Assembly: GCF_039542385.1 (NCBI RefSeq)
Contig: NZ_BAABIA010000010.1
Location: 62,001-126,000, forward strand
From: Prosthecobacter algae
GTDB lineage: Bacteria > Verrucomicrobiota > Verrucomicrobiia > Verrucomicrobiales > Verrucomicrobiaceae
Reading direction: 5' to 3'
DNA: 64,000 nt
Positions 34,704 through 43,706 of the stretch are shown here, one piece after another. How positions within the stretch are numbered: the first letter of the stretch is position 1; each line of letters starts with the position of its first letter. The translations under genes were made by a program, and so were the position numbers. Below the pieces are notes generated by a model. That model ran no database searches. It saw nothing but the letters and a program-made list of their open reading frames with translations, and had not been told where the DNA came from.

Positions 34704-35366
34704 TCAAGGTGGGGGCGAGCTAAAGCTCTGGATTACTTTGCCGGAGCCGACGACAAACCCGTGCTTCAATCCTGCTTTCAGGGGGTTCTCAGCGATGTAT
34801 TTTCGGAAGTGTTCCAACTGAGATTCACTGCGCACAATGTGATCGAAGGGCTCTTTTTGCCATAGGGCTCCGCTCTGGCCTAACAAACGGTTGATGTCAT
34901 AAGCGCTACCGCCTTTCCAATGGCGGATGATCTCCCCTAGATCGCTATTTTTCGCGGGCTGTACCAAGGCGTGAAGATGGTTTGGCATGATGCACCACGC
35001 ATCCAGCCAGTAAGATTTCTCATGCCCGGCGCTGAGTCTTTGGAACAAGAGGTCAGCGCAATCCGAGCTTGCTAGCACACACTGCCCGTGTCCTGCATCC
35101 AGGAGTTCATGAAATCTAGCCGTGAATTCACGGTGATATTCATGGCGCTTTTCGTCCTCCAATCTTGTCAGTTCGGCAGGCGATTTCAAACCATGGCGAT
35201 TCAACCATTCATCACGTTTCATCCTCCAACCTTCCATTACCTTTTCGGGAAGAGAATCTGCCAGTCTCGAGGTTACAAAATAAGTCGTCTCCCGCTGACG
35301 CCAATGCGGCAGATTTTCCCGATGGACGTGGAAATCCGCGCTCGGATCGAACGGAATCAAATTCAT
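34704..35366 (-). CDS. REP-associated tyrosine transposase (RAYT, Y1/IS200-like)
   Basis: A 220-residue Y1 HUH transposase of the REP-associated type. WCIMPNHLHALVQP carries the HUH pair (His130 and His132). EHFRKYIAENPLKAG carries the catalytic Tyr190 in the Y-x-x-x-NP context that marks RAYTs. It begins FDPSADFHVHRENLPHWRQR, with YFVTSRLADSLP as the first strand. All catalytic residues are kept, so it may be active. REP copies lie inside the 3' end of the gene (34716-34739) and in pairs upstream (35411-35434, 35485-35508). These genes are usually domesticated, single-copy and spread REPs rather than themselves. Confidence 0.9.
   Translation of the reverse strand: MNLIPFDPSADFHVHRENLPHWRQRETTYFVTSRLADSLPEKVMEGWRMKRDEWLNRHGLKSPAELTRLEDEKRHEYHREFTARFHELLDAGHGQCVLASSDCADLLFQRLSAGHEKSYWLDAWCIMPNHLHALVQPAKNSDLGEIIRHWKGGSAYDINRLLGQSGALWQKEPFDHIVRSESQLEHFRKYIAENPLKAGLKHGFVVGSGKVIQSFSSPPP
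34716..34739 (-). repeat. REP copy within the 3' end of the RAYT gene
   Basis: Read on the minus strand it matches 22 of 24 positions of the plus-strand copy at 35411-35434. It contains the small palindrome GAGCTTTAGCTC with head AAAGTAATCC. It codes for part of the RAYT C-terminal tail. Confidence 0.8.
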
Positions 35367-35410
35367 TTTCAGTTACTCGGCTGCTCCTCAACGACGCGCA
35401 AGCGTCAAAC

Positions 35411-35508
35411 AAAGTACTCTAGAGCTTTAGCTCGAAAAAGATCGCTTTCCCTTCGCTGTCCGGCATGGCCATTCGACCTTTCAGCGAGCTCAAGCTCGGG
35501 AGTACTTT
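35411..35508. repeat. Inverted pair of REP sequences upstream of the RAYT gene
   Basis: One copy lies on the plus strand at 35411-35434 (AAAGTACTC head, core GAGCTTTAGCTC) and a second, inverted, at 35485-35508 (core GAGCTTGAGCTC), matching at 21 of 24 positions. They are separated by 50 bases, so together they form a BIME-like unit. With the copy inside the gene they bracket the RAYT. Confidence 0.8.
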
Positions 35509-35646
35509 CCTCTGCGTCTCATGAAAAAGTTCCCCCAGGACCTATCACCAAAAGGCATCTCAAAATGACCTGTGTGGCCTGTCTTTAAAGAAACGGTCTT
35601 TTGAGGCTGTATTGAGGGAAGCTTTTCTTCTGTCCCTATCACCATC

Positions 35647-36516
35647 ATGAGACCTTCCTTCCTCCTCTGCCTGGCCAGTGCTTGGCTGCCATTGACCACC
35701 TTTGCTCAGGACCTCAGCGCTTTGCGCTCGGCCCTGACCTTTCATGCGTCGTTTGATCAGGATCTCCAGGCCGATTTCTCCAAGGGCGACAAACTCAGCT
35801 ACGTGAAAAAGGGCAAGGAGCTGGTGGCGGCGGTGCCGAATGAGGAGGCAAAGATCGCGCCCGGAGAGGGCAAGTTTGGCAACGCGCTGTGGTTCCCGAA
35901 AAAGGGTGTCACTCGTCCACAATACAAAGACGCTGGAGTGCTGGGTTACAATGGCCAAAGCTGGAGCAGCACCGTCTCCGTGTGGTTGCGGTTGGATCCA
36001 GACAAGGACCTGGAACCGGGCTATTGCGATCCCCTGCAGATCGTGGGGGATGACGGCAAAAAGGGCTTCATTTTCCTGGAGTGGTCCAAGGATGAAACAC
36101 CCCGCTATTTCCGCTACGCCATCCGACCTTTGTTTGAGATCTGGAATCCCACCAACATCCAGTGGGCAGACATCCCTTTCGATAAACGCCCCATGGTGCA
36201 GGTGGAGCGGGCACGCGCGCCGTTTTCCCGCCAGGCCTGGACGCATGTGGTCTTCACGGTGGAGAACATCAATGACAAGACGCGTAAGCCTGCTGGACGG
36301 CTTTACATGAATGGCGAGCTGAAGGGCAGCATTGAAAACTGGGACCTCACCTTCGCTTGGGACCCTGCTCAAGTCTGGCTGGTGCTGGGCGCTGCCTACG
36401 TGGGGCACATGGATGACTTGGCGGTCTTTAACCGGGCTTTGACAGCGGTCGAGGTCAAACAACTGGGCAGTCTGAAAACAGGCGTGCAGGAATTGCATGC
36501 GCCCAGCCAGAAGTGA
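35647..36516 (+). CDS. Secreted LamG/concanavalin-like lectin domain protein
   Basis: A 289-residue exported protein. The signal peptide is RPSFLLCLASAWLPLTTFAQ. The mature part is one LamG-like jelly roll: LTFHASFDQDLQADFSKGDK, FGNALWFPKK, WSSTVSVWLRLDPDKD, WTHVVFTVENIND, GRLYMNGELKGSIENW and VGHMDDLAVFNRALTAVEV, the typical order of strands ending with the LDDVRIYNRAL-like motif. Such modules bind carbohydrates or mediate protein contacts outside the cell. No catalytic domain is attached. The VCBS-repeat protein gene follows on the same strand after 130 bases. Confidence 0.82.
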   Translation: MRPSFLLCLASAWLPLTTFAQDLSALRSALTFHASFDQDLQADFSKGDKLSYVKKGKELVAAVPNEEAKIAPGEGKFGNALWFPKKGVTRPQYKDAGVLGYNGQSWSSTVSVWLRLDPDKDLEPGYCDPLQIVGDDGKKGFIFLEWSKDETPRYFRYAIRPLFEIWNPTNIQWADIPFDKRPMVQVERARAPFSRQAWTHVVFTVENINDKTRKPAGRLYMNGELKGSIENWDLTFAWDPAQVWLVLGAAYVGHMDDLAVFNRALTAVEVKQLGSLKTGVQELHAPSQK

Positions 36517-36543
36517 GGCTTGCCTGTTTTCACCAAGTCAAAC

Positions 36544-36618
36544 ATCGTCAATCACCCAGCAAGAATCCGCAGCGGCAAAAGTTTGTGCTTTCTGACAAAC
36601 TCTCTCATGCTGCGGGTG
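36544..36618 (+). promoter_or_regulatory. Leader motif, copy 2 (possible structured RNA)
   Basis: The 30-base conserved block at 36544-36573 is followed by what could fold into nested stems: CACC (36553-36556) with GGTG (36615-36618), CGCAGC (36568-36573) with GCTGCG (36609-36614), and GTTTGT (36581-36586) with ACAAAC (36595-36600). The conserved AGCAAGAATC would be a bulge between the outer two stems. The structure ends 28 bases before the start codon of the VCBS gene. Confidence 0.45.
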
Positions 36619-36646
36619 GACTCCCTGTCTCCCCAACCGACCGACC

Positions 36647-38659
36647 ATGAAGCCTTCCCATCTCTGCCTCGCTGCGCTCACGGCGCTGTTTTCCGGCCAT
36701 GTTGCCGCGAATGATACGCTGACCCCGCTGAAGTATAACAATCCTGGCCTCGTGGTGGATCTGGGCGTGGGTCTGTGGGCCTGGCCGATGCCGATGGACT
36801 TCGATGGCGATGGCGACCTGGACCTGGTGGTGAACTGCCCGGACAAGCCTTACAACGGCATCTACTTCTTCGAAAATGCGACGGGTGATACAGCTAAAAA
36901 CAAGATGCCGGTGTTTAAGCCCGGAGTCCGTTTCAGCAAAGGCGCGCAGAATGTCCAGGTCAGTTATGTGGATGGCAAACCGGTGGTCATGAGCCCGGGT
37001 ATGGTGCACCCAGATTTCCTGAAAACGGGCATCGAAAAGGAGGTCAAACTCGGGCCTGAAAAGAACATCCACATGAACAAGGTGCGCGCCAACATGTGGC
37101 GTAGCGTGGACTACGATGGCGACGGTCAGCAAGACCTCATCGTCGGGGTGGGTGACTGGACCGAGTATGGCTGGGACAATGCCTACGATGCCAACGGCCG
37201 CTGGATGAACGGGCCCATTCGCGGGTATGTTTATCTGCTGCGTAATACGGGCAACAATGACAAGCCCACCTATGACAAAGCGAAGAAAGTGATGGCCACG
37301 GATCGCCCGGTGGAAACCTTCGGCTGGCCGTCGCCGAACTTCGCTGACTTTGATGGCGATGGGGACTTGGACCTGCTGTGTGGCGAGTTTCTGGACGGCT
37401 TTACCTATTTTGAAAATACGGGCAGCCGCACCCAGCCGAAGTATGCGCTGAGCAAGCGCCTGAAAGCCGAGACGGGGAACTACCTAACCATGGACCTGGA
37501 GATGATCACCCCCACGGCCTATGATTGGGACAAGGATGGCGATCTGGACCTCATCGTGGGTGATGAAGACGGTCGTGTAGCCTTGGTGGAAAACACGGGC
37601 AAGCTGGTGGAAAAAGCGCCGGTGTTCAAAGAGCCTGTTTACTTCCAGCAGGAGGCGGATCAGATCAAGTTTGGTGCCCTCGTGACACCGGTCGGTTTTG
37701 ACTGGGATGGCGATGGTGACATGGATCTCATTTGTGGTAACACCGCTGGTTATGTCGCCTTCATTGAAAACCTCAGTGGCAAAGGGGTGGAGAAGCCCAA
37801 GTGGGCAGCGCCTGTGCGCCTGGAGGCCGAAGGCAAAGCGATTCGTCCGATGGCTGGCCCGAATGGTTCCATCCAGGGCCCTTGTGAGGCAAAGTGGGGT
37901 TACACCACGCAGACCGTGGCGGACTGGGATGGTGATGGACTCCCGGATCTTGTGCTGAACTCCATTTTGGGGAAGGTCGTGTGGTACAAAAACATCGGCA
38001 CCCGTGCCAAGCCGAAGCTGGGTGCAGCGCAGCCTGTGGATGTGGAGTGGAACGGCCCTCAGCCTCACCTCGCCTACGGCTGGCTCAAGCCCAAAGGCAA
38101 AGCTCTGCTGACACAGTGGCGCACCACTCCGGTGGCGGTGGATTGGAACAAGGACGGTCTCATGGACCTCGTCATGCTGGACCAGGAAGGTTACCTGGCC
38201 TTCTTTGAGCGAGCCAAAAAAGACGGCAAGCTCATCCTCCAGCATCCGAAGCGCGTCTTCTGTGCGGACAAAGAGGCGAAGGCTCCCGGTGTTGTGGACA
38301 AAGCGCTTGCCCATCTGAAAGTGCGTAACCCGGTGGACATGAAGGCTGGTGAAGCTTTGCGCCTGAATGCAGGCATCGCGGGAAAAAGCGGTCGCCGTAA
38401 GATCTGCATCATGGACTGGGATAGCGATGGCAAGCTGGACATCCTGCTGAACTCTGCGAACGCCAACTTCATCCGCCAGACTTCCGATGCCGACGGGAAG
38501 TGGTTCTTTGCTGACATGGGCCTGCTCTCCGATGCCAACATTGAAGGTCACGACGTGAGCCCTACGACGGTGGATTTTAATGACGATGGTATCCCTGACT
38601 TCGTCGGTGGTGCGGAAGACGGTCACCTCTACTACTTGCGCAATCCGAAGTCGAAGTAG
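36647..38659 (+). CDS. Secreted VCBS/FG-GAP repeat protein
   Basis: A 670-residue exported beta-propeller protein. The signal peptide is KPSHLCLAALTALFSGHVAA. Nine calcium-loop-like units of the form D-x-D-x-DG are visible, including DFDGDGDLDLV, DYDGDGQQDLI, DWDKDGDLDLIVG, DWDGDGDMDLICG, DWDGDGLPDLVL, DWNKDGLMDLVM, DWDSDGKLDILL and DFNDDGIPDFVGG. Such propellers in this phylum are often attached to or act with polysaccharide-degrading systems. It probably binds calcium and sits outside the cell. The ligand is unknown. It is preceded by the second copy of the leader motif and by the LamG gene. Confidence 0.88.
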   Translation: MKPSHLCLAALTALFSGHVAANDTLTPLKYNNPGLVVDLGVGLWAWPMPMDFDGDGDLDLVVNCPDKPYNGIYFFENATGDTAKNKMPVFKPGVRFSKGAQNVQVSYVDGKPVVMSPGMVHPDFLKTGIEKEVKLGPEKNIHMNKVRANMWRSVDYDGDGQQDLIVGVGDWTEYGWDNAYDANGRWMNGPIRGYVYLLRNTGNNDKPTYDKAKKVMATDRPVETFGWPSPNFADFDGDGDLDLLCGEFLDGFTYFENTGSRTQPKYALSKRLKAETGNYLTMDLEMITPTAYDWDKDGDLDLIVGDEDGRVALVENTGKLVEKAPVFKEPVYFQQEADQIKFGALVTPVGFDWDGDGDMDLICGNTAGYVAFIENLSGKGVEKPKWAAPVRLEAEGKAIRPMAGPNGSIQGPCEAKWGYTTQTVADWDGDGLPDLVLNSILGKVVWYKNIGTRAKPKLGAAQPVDVEWNGPQPHLAYGWLKPKGKALLTQWRTTPVAVDWNKDGLMDLVMLDQEGYLAFFERAKKDGKLILQHPKRVFCADKEAKAPGVVDKALAHLKVRNPVDMKAGEALRLNAGIAGKSGRRKICIMDWDSDGKLDILLNSANANFIRQTSDADGKWFFADMGLLSDANIEGHDVSPTTVDFNDDGIPDFVGGAEDGHLYYLRNPKSK

Positions 38660-38709
38660 TGGGTTCGGCATCGTTTGTTAGGCGAGTTGGAGAGGGATCC
38701 CCCAAGGAG

Positions 38710-38728
38710 CGGCACTTGCCAAGTGCCG
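38710..38728 (+). terminator. Hairpin downstream of the VCBS gene
   Basis: CGGCACTTGCCAAGTGCCG is a perfect 8-bp stem with a three-base loop, 51 bases past the VCBS stop codon. There is no U-run right behind it, so it may be a Rho-dependent end or a small intergenic repeat rather than a strict intrinsic terminator. The rest of the gap to 38884 has no recognised gene. Confidence 0.4.
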
Positions 38729-38884
38729 TGTCTTGGAAAGCACTCGCTGCCAAAGTCGCCGTCTTTTTTGATGGCAATCTTCTGGGGCTACGGGGCCTCC
38801 CAGCAAGACGGATAATCCGGCGGTGGGGTGGAAGAGCTTTGGCATCTTCAGCGCCGGACACATCCGTCCTACGAATTGAATCCG

Positions 38885-40375
38885 TTAGCGGGGGCCGGGG
38901 GCATTGATTTTGGCGGCTTCGCGGTCCCAGCCGGCGGGGGTGCCGCGATAGGAGGTATCGCGGCGTTTGTAGAGGGACTCGCCGGTTTCACGGCCAAACA
39001 TGTCTTTGGAAACATCGACGGGGGCGCTGTCGCCAGTCTGTTCGGTCCATTGGTCCAGGAGTTTGGCCCGCCGGGCTTTTACCGAGGCATAGTCGGGATC
39101 ATTGGCCAGGTTGGAAAGTTGGTTAGGATCGGCGGCGGTGCGATAGAGTTCCTCCGTGGGACGTGGGGCCAGGAACACATCGGCCTGGGCGGGGGTGAGC
39201 TTGCCAGCGTCGCGGGCTTGGCGCAGTTGCAGGTAGGATGGAGACCGCACGGAGTCTGCCGGTCCTTGCCAGGGCTCCTGGGGGCGGTTGTTGCGGATGA
39301 GGAGAAAACCTTCGGATCTCACCGCGCGACCATGGGCGGCGTAGTCATGCCAGTTGTGCTCTGAGAAAGCATGCTGACGAACGATGGCATCAGGCTTGGC
39401 CAAGACGGGAGCGAAGCTCACGCCTTGCATGCTTGGGGGCACGGGGACCTGAGCGAGGCCGAGCATGGTGGGGGCAACGTCAATGGCGCTGACGAGGCTC
39501 TGGCTGGGGGTGCCGGGTTGGCCGATGCCAGCGGGCCAGTGGGCAATGAAGGGCGTCTTCATGCCGGAGTCATGCAGGCGAGTTTTGGCGCGCGGAAAGG
39601 CGCGGCCGTTGTCCGCCATCATGAGCAGCAGGGTGTTGTCCAGCGCACCTTGTTTCTCCAGCTCCGCCACCACCTGACCCACAAAGTAATCCAGCCGCGT
39701 GATCTCATTGGAGTGGGAGGCCAGATCTTGCCGCGTTTCTGCATCGTCATTCAGGAAAGGCTGCACGATGACCTTGGCAGGGTCGTGCTTGGGACCATAA
39801 AGATCTTCTTTCCAGTCCTTGTCCGCATCCCAATCGCGGTGGGCATCCAGCGAGGCGAACCAGCCAAAAAAAGGTTTGTCTTTTGGGCGCTCTTGCAGGG
39901 TTTTCACCCAGGTGGCATGCCCGCCTTTGTTGCCGGGCCCATTTCCAGCCTCGACGAGATCGAAAGGCGGTGGCTGCGGCTTTTCACCCTCGGCAGGCTT
40001 GTCGGAGGTCATGTGATGCTTGCCCACCAGCGCGGTGTAATAACCGGCGTCTTTCAGCAAACGTGGGAACCACGGCAGATGGGCGGCGATGGGCTGATGC
40101 AGCTCTGAGGCACGGCCATTGTTGTGCGGGTAACGGCCCGTGATGACACTGGAGCGACTGGGGCTGCAACTGCTGGCCGTGAGGTAGGCTTCATCAAAAC
40201 GGCGTCCTTTCGCCGCCAGCTTGTCGAGGTTCGGCGTACGGGCCGCGCTGTTGCCATAACACCCTAGGTCATCCCAGCTCACATCATCCGCGATGATGAG
40301 GATCAGGTTAGGTCGTTCAGCAGCGCTAACAAACGATGCGAAAAGGAGCGTGAGGGAAAGAAGGGCGCGGAACAT
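38885..40375 (-). CDS. Secreted sulfatase
   Basis: A 496-residue exported sulfatase. The signal peptide is FRALLSLTLLFASFVSAAE. RPNLILIIADDVSWDDLGCY holds the metal Asp pair. TASSCSPSRSSVITGRYPHN holds the C-x-P-S-R motif, with Cys70 becoming formylglycine. LLMMADNGRAFPRAKTRLHD and MKTPFIAHWP carry the second metal group. The C-terminal part has the usual ELYRTAADPNQLSNLANDPD. Likely role is desulfation of complex glycans in the periplasm or outside. It belongs to the heparan N-sulfatase-like branch by its early DDVSWDDLGCYG; the substrate is uncertain. No operon partner. Confidence 0.9.
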   Translation of the reverse strand: MFRALLSLTLLFASFVSAAERPNLILIIADDVSWDDLGCYGNSAARTPNLDKLAAKGRRFDEAYLTASSCSPSRSSVITGRYPHNNGRASELHQPIAAHLPWFPRLLKDAGYYTALVGKHHMTSDKPAEGEKPQPPPFDLVEAGNGPGNKGGHATWVKTLQERPKDKPFFGWFASLDAHRDWDADKDWKEDLYGPKHDPAKVIVQPFLNDDAETRQDLASHSNEITRLDYFVGQVVAELEKQGALDNTLLLMMADNGRAFPRAKTRLHDSGMKTPFIAHWPAGIGQPGTPSQSLVSAIDVAPTMLGLAQVPVPPSMQGVSFAPVLAKPDAIVRQHAFSEHNWHDYAAHGRAVRSEGFLLIRNNRPQEPWQGPADSVRSPSYLQLRQARDAGKLTPAQADVFLAPRPTEELYRTAADPNQLSNLANDPDYASVKARRAKLLDQWTEQTGDSAPVDVSKDMFGRETGESLYKRRDTSYRGTPAGWDREAAKINAPGPR

Positions 40376-40460
40376 GGGAGGCGTAGATTCCCTGCTAACG
40401 TTGGGAAGCGACCTTTTATCCAGATTTCCAGCACATTTCTGTGCTGCTCAAAGTGGACTC

Positions 40461-42470
40461 TTATCCCACAATCTCTGTCGGGCAATCCGGCAGGCTGGCC
40501 ATGAAGGCGCGGCCGTAGGGTTTGGTGAGGATGCGGTTGTCGAGGATGACGACCATGCCCTTGTCGTTCTGGGTGCGGATGAGGCGGCCTACGCCTTGGC
40601 GAAGTTTCAGGATGGCCTCCGGCACGCTGTATTCGCTGAAGCTGTTTAGGCCCTGCTCCTCCAGGTACTCTAGGCGGGAGGCGGTGACGGGGTGATCCGG
40701 CACGGCGAAGGGCAGGCGGGTGATGATGACGTTGCTGAGGGCCTCGCCCGGGACGTCCACCCCGGTCCAGAAGCTATCCGTGCCGAACAAAATGCTGTGC
40801 GTGTCCTTCTTGAACTCATGCAACATCTGGTGCCGGGGCATGCCGCGCCCCTGCACGAGCAGACGCCAGCCATGATCCAGGCAGAAGTCCTCGATGCGAT
40901 CCGCCAGGGCGGTCATCTGGCTGTAGCTGGTGAAGAGCACGAAGGCGCGGCCTTTGGACAGGCCGAGGAAGTACTCGATCTGTTCGATCATCGCATCCTG
41001 GTATTCGGGCCGCCCGGGTTCGGGCATGCGCTTCACCAGGTAAAGCTTCATCTGCTTTTTGAAATCGAACGGGCTCTCGATGGTGGCGGCTTGCGCCTTG
41101 TAAGCCCCCACGCGTTTGCGGAAGTAGTTCAGCTTCACATCATCGCCCACGCCCAGGGTGGCACTGGTGAAGACACAGGCCTTGGTGCCGGTGAAGAAGA
41201 TGCTTTCTAGCTTGGGGGCCACATCAATGGGCGCGCTGTGAAAGGAGACGATCTTGTTGTCCCCACCGCTGCGTTCGGCCCAATACACATGGCCTTCCTC
41301 GCTTTGATCCAGGAAGGAACTGATGGCGAGGCGCAGGGCCCCGAGTCGTTTGGCGATGTCTAGCAGCTCCAACTTTTGGCCTTCGCTTTTGGCGGCGTCA
41401 CCCGCCTTTTGGGCGATGCGTGCCACGCGCTGCAGGGGCAGGGAAAGGGTATCCTCCACCAGCTCCGGCTCGCGCACGCGAAATTCCTTGGCGTAGGGGC
41501 CGGTGAATTTGCAGGCGTTTTCCGCCGTGCGGAAGAAACTTTCCACCATGCCCAGGCACTGGGAGACCTCGCGGGTGCCATCTTGCTCGCCCAGAGATTG
41601 GAAGAAGCCTTTGCGCGTTTTCGGATTGAACAGACGGCCCAGCTCAAAACGAATGTTGGACTCGCTGACGTGAATGCCGAAGGCCTTCGCGGCGATGTTT
41701 TCGATGGTGTGGGCTTCGTCCAGAATAACGAAGTCACGCGGGAAGATGAAGTTGGTATCATCCGCCAGCGGGCCTTCTTCGGCGGAGGCAAGCAGGGTGA
41801 AAAACAGCGTGTGGTTCAGCACCAGTACATCGGCCTCGGCCATGCGGCGGCGCACGTCCTGGTACACGCAGCCACTGCCGGGCGGGCAGCGGCGCGGGGT
41901 GCAGGCATGAGGCTCACTGCACACTAGGGACCAAACTCGGGCCCCGGGGGTGAAGTCCATCTCGCTCAGCGTGGCGGAGGGATTGTCGCGAAAGAAGTCT
42001 TCGATGAGCTGCAACTCCGCCGTCTCGCTGCTGCTGAAGAGATCGCCACTGTGGGAGTAGGCGTTCTTCAGGCGGGTGGGGCAGAGGTAGTTGCTGCGGC
42101 CTTTCAGTAGCTCGGCATGGAAGGGGCCGAGGATCTTTTTGACGATCGGGATGTCCTTGTGGATGAGCTGCTCCTGAAGGTTGATCGTGTGTGTGCAGAT
42201 GATGGCCTTGCGGCCCTGCTCCAGCGCGTATTGGACGGCAGGAATGAGGTAGGCCAGGGATTTGCCGACGCCTGTGGCAGCCTCCACCACTAGAGGTTTG
42301 TTCTTCTCCAGCGCGCCCGCCACCAGTTGGGCCATGCGCTGCTGCTGTGGTCGGTATTCAAACTGGGGGGAGAGGGCCAGTTTTCCCTCCGTGGAAAAGG
42401 CCAGGTGCATCCTCTCCGCAAGCGTCGGCCCGCCGAGAGCACCTTCAGAGGCCTCGAGAATACTGATCAT
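40461..42470 (-). CDS. dinG: DinG/XPD-family ATP-dependent helicase
   Basis: A 669-residue iron-sulfur superfamily 2 helicase unwinding DNA 5' to 3', involved in repair and in clearing R-loops or transcription conflicts. Walker A is EAATGVGKSLAYL and Walker B is FVILDEAHTIENIAAK. Four Cys able to hold the 4Fe-4S cluster occur in SNYLCP, EPHACT, RRCPP and GSGCVY. Motif V/VI are seen in ILFGTDSFWTGVDVPGEALS and KLRQGVGRLIRTQNDKGMVV. The ATG at 42470 (MISILEAS) is preferred to a TTG further up that adds 33 residues without family similarity. No exonuclease domain is attached. Confidence 0.9.
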   Translation of the reverse strand: MISILEASEGALGGPTLAERMHLAFSTEGKLALSPQFEYRPQQQRMAQLVAGALEKNKPLVVEAATGVGKSLAYLIPAVQYALEQGRKAIICTHTINLQEQLIHKDIPIVKKILGPFHAELLKGRSNYLCPTRLKNAYSHSGDLFSSSETAELQLIEDFFRDNPSATLSEMDFTPGARVWSLVCSEPHACTPRRCPPGSGCVYQDVRRRMAEADVLVLNHTLFFTLLASAEEGPLADDTNFIFPRDFVILDEAHTIENIAAKAFGIHVSESNIRFELGRLFNPKTRKGFFQSLGEQDGTREVSQCLGMVESFFRTAENACKFTGPYAKEFRVREPELVEDTLSLPLQRVARIAQKAGDAAKSEGQKLELLDIAKRLGALRLAISSFLDQSEEGHVYWAERSGGDNKIVSFHSAPIDVAPKLESIFFTGTKACVFTSATLGVGDDVKLNYFRKRVGAYKAQAATIESPFDFKKQMKLYLVKRMPEPGRPEYQDAMIEQIEYFLGLSKGRAFVLFTSYSQMTALADRIEDFCLDHGWRLLVQGRGMPRHQMLHEFKKDTHSILFGTDSFWTGVDVPGEALSNVIITRLPFAVPDHPVTASRLEYLEEQGLNSFSEYSVPEAILKLRQGVGRLIRTQNDKGMVVILDNRILTKPYGRAFMASLPDCPTEIVG

Positions 42471-42617
42471 CTGCACATCATGCCGGGGTCGGCGGGTGGT
42501 GCAAGCGGGGACGTGAGCGAGGAGCGAGGCAGGGGAGGGGAATAGCGGGGCTAGAAGACCCCGGAGCAAGTAGATGATAGAGCGAACGTTCCACCTGCTG
42601 GCGCAGGCAGCTACGGA

Positions 42618-43613
42618 TTACAGTCCGATCAACAACTGGACAAACTGCAGGCCGCTGACGGTGATCTGGCCGCTGTTGCTCACCAGGCCGCGGGTGTTGT
42701 AGTAATGAGGGATGGGGTCATCTTTGACCCAGGAAACGACAGGTTTTTGGACGGCCTGATCAGCCGCGCGGACGCTGACGGGGAGGCCCCAGCGTGTGCA
42801 GCGGATCTTCCAGGCATTCACGGGGCCGGTGGGCACATCGCGCAGCCACGGGTAGCGTTTGATAAAGTCCATCTTGGCGGTGGCCGGGACGGTCAGCTCA
42901 AACCAAGCCTCATTGCCCTGGATGAATTCAGACAGGGTGATGGCCGGGTTTTTCTGATGGGCCTGGTAAAGCGCCTGGAGGTCCACACCCAGCAAGTTCA
43001 TGCCATTGTAGGGGCCGTGATGGTTGGGGGAGCGAAAGTGGCTGGCGTGCCAGGCTTCAAACTCGGGGTTCAGCAGCAGGTTCAATTCCACATGCAGGTG
43101 GGCGCGGCGCTGATCAATGCCACTGCCAGTGTAGCCCATGCGGCCGAGCACGGAGCTGTGGGTCACCTTGTCGCCCACAGTGACATTCGAAGAGGCGAGG
43201 TGGGCGTACAGCGAAAAGAAAGCGCCCTCGGTGAGGTCATGCTGGACGACGATGTAGCGCCCATAGTTGCTCTGACCCGCGCTGGCCGTGACATAAACCA
43301 CTGTGCCAGGGAGGATGGGGTGGATGTCATCCAGAGGATTGCCTTTGGCATCCCGCTGGGTGGGTTTCACGTCCATGCCCTCATGAAAGCGGGCAAAAGC
43401 GATGCGCTGGCCCACGCGGCGGGCATCCCGTACGAAACCGAACTGGCCGCCTTCCCAAGGAGTGGATTTCACCCCTTCGAAGTCCCGGTCCACAAACTGG
43501 AAATACCCCGACCCATCCCCGACGAGCAGGGCTCCGTTGTCGGTCGGCAGTCGCAAATCCAGCGCACTGGCACTGGTGACGGCCGCTAGGAAGAGGGCGA
43601 AGAAACGGGACAT
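42618..43613 (-). CDS. Secreted M23-family metallopeptidase
   Basis: A 331-residue exported peptidase-like protein with signal peptide SRFFALFLAAVTSASALD. The LytM/M23 zinc motif is present: FARFHEGMDVKP (H-x3-D) and RRAHLHVELNLLLNP (H-x-H). In between is YGRYIVVQHDLTEGAFFSLYAHL, the typical substrate-groove strand, then HSSVLGRMGYTGSGID. M23 enzymes cut peptidoglycan cross-bridges; here the protein may remodel the cell wall. About 130 residues after the catalytic core are unique and end in a hydrophobic tail. Gene orientation is the same as dinG, but a 147-base gap separates them. Confidence 0.85.
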   Translation of the reverse strand: MSRFFALFLAAVTSASALDLRLPTDNGALLVGDGSGYFQFVDRDFEGVKSTPWEGGQFGFVRDARRVGQRIAFARFHEGMDVKPTQRDAKGNPLDDIHPILPGTVVYVTASAGQSNYGRYIVVQHDLTEGAFFSLYAHLASSNVTVGDKVTHSSVLGRMGYTGSGIDQRRAHLHVELNLLLNPEFEAWHASHFRSPNHHGPYNGMNLLGVDLQALYQAHQKNPAITLSEFIQGNEAWFELTVPATAKMDFIKRYPWLRDVPTGPVNAWKIRCTRWGLPVSVRAADQAVQKPVVSWVKDDPIPHYYNTRGLVSNSGQITVSGLQFVQLLIGL

Positions 43614-43706
43614 AAGGGGGAGGAAACCTGCATTCCAAGATCGGGCCCGAGCCAGGAATGGATGTGCCCATCCCCCAAGTCAGGCCCGATTTCGGAGCCG
43701 GACGGA

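Noticed and set aside
38804..38830. Possible third copy of the leader motif (CCCAGCAAGACGGATAATCC)
   Set aside because: Only the first ten bases match and it does not precede a gene start.
38577..38861. 94-codon minus-strand frame after the VCBS gene
   Set aside because: Overlaps the end of the VCBS gene, basic low-complexity product, no signal or motif; the area has only a hairpin and intergenic sequence.
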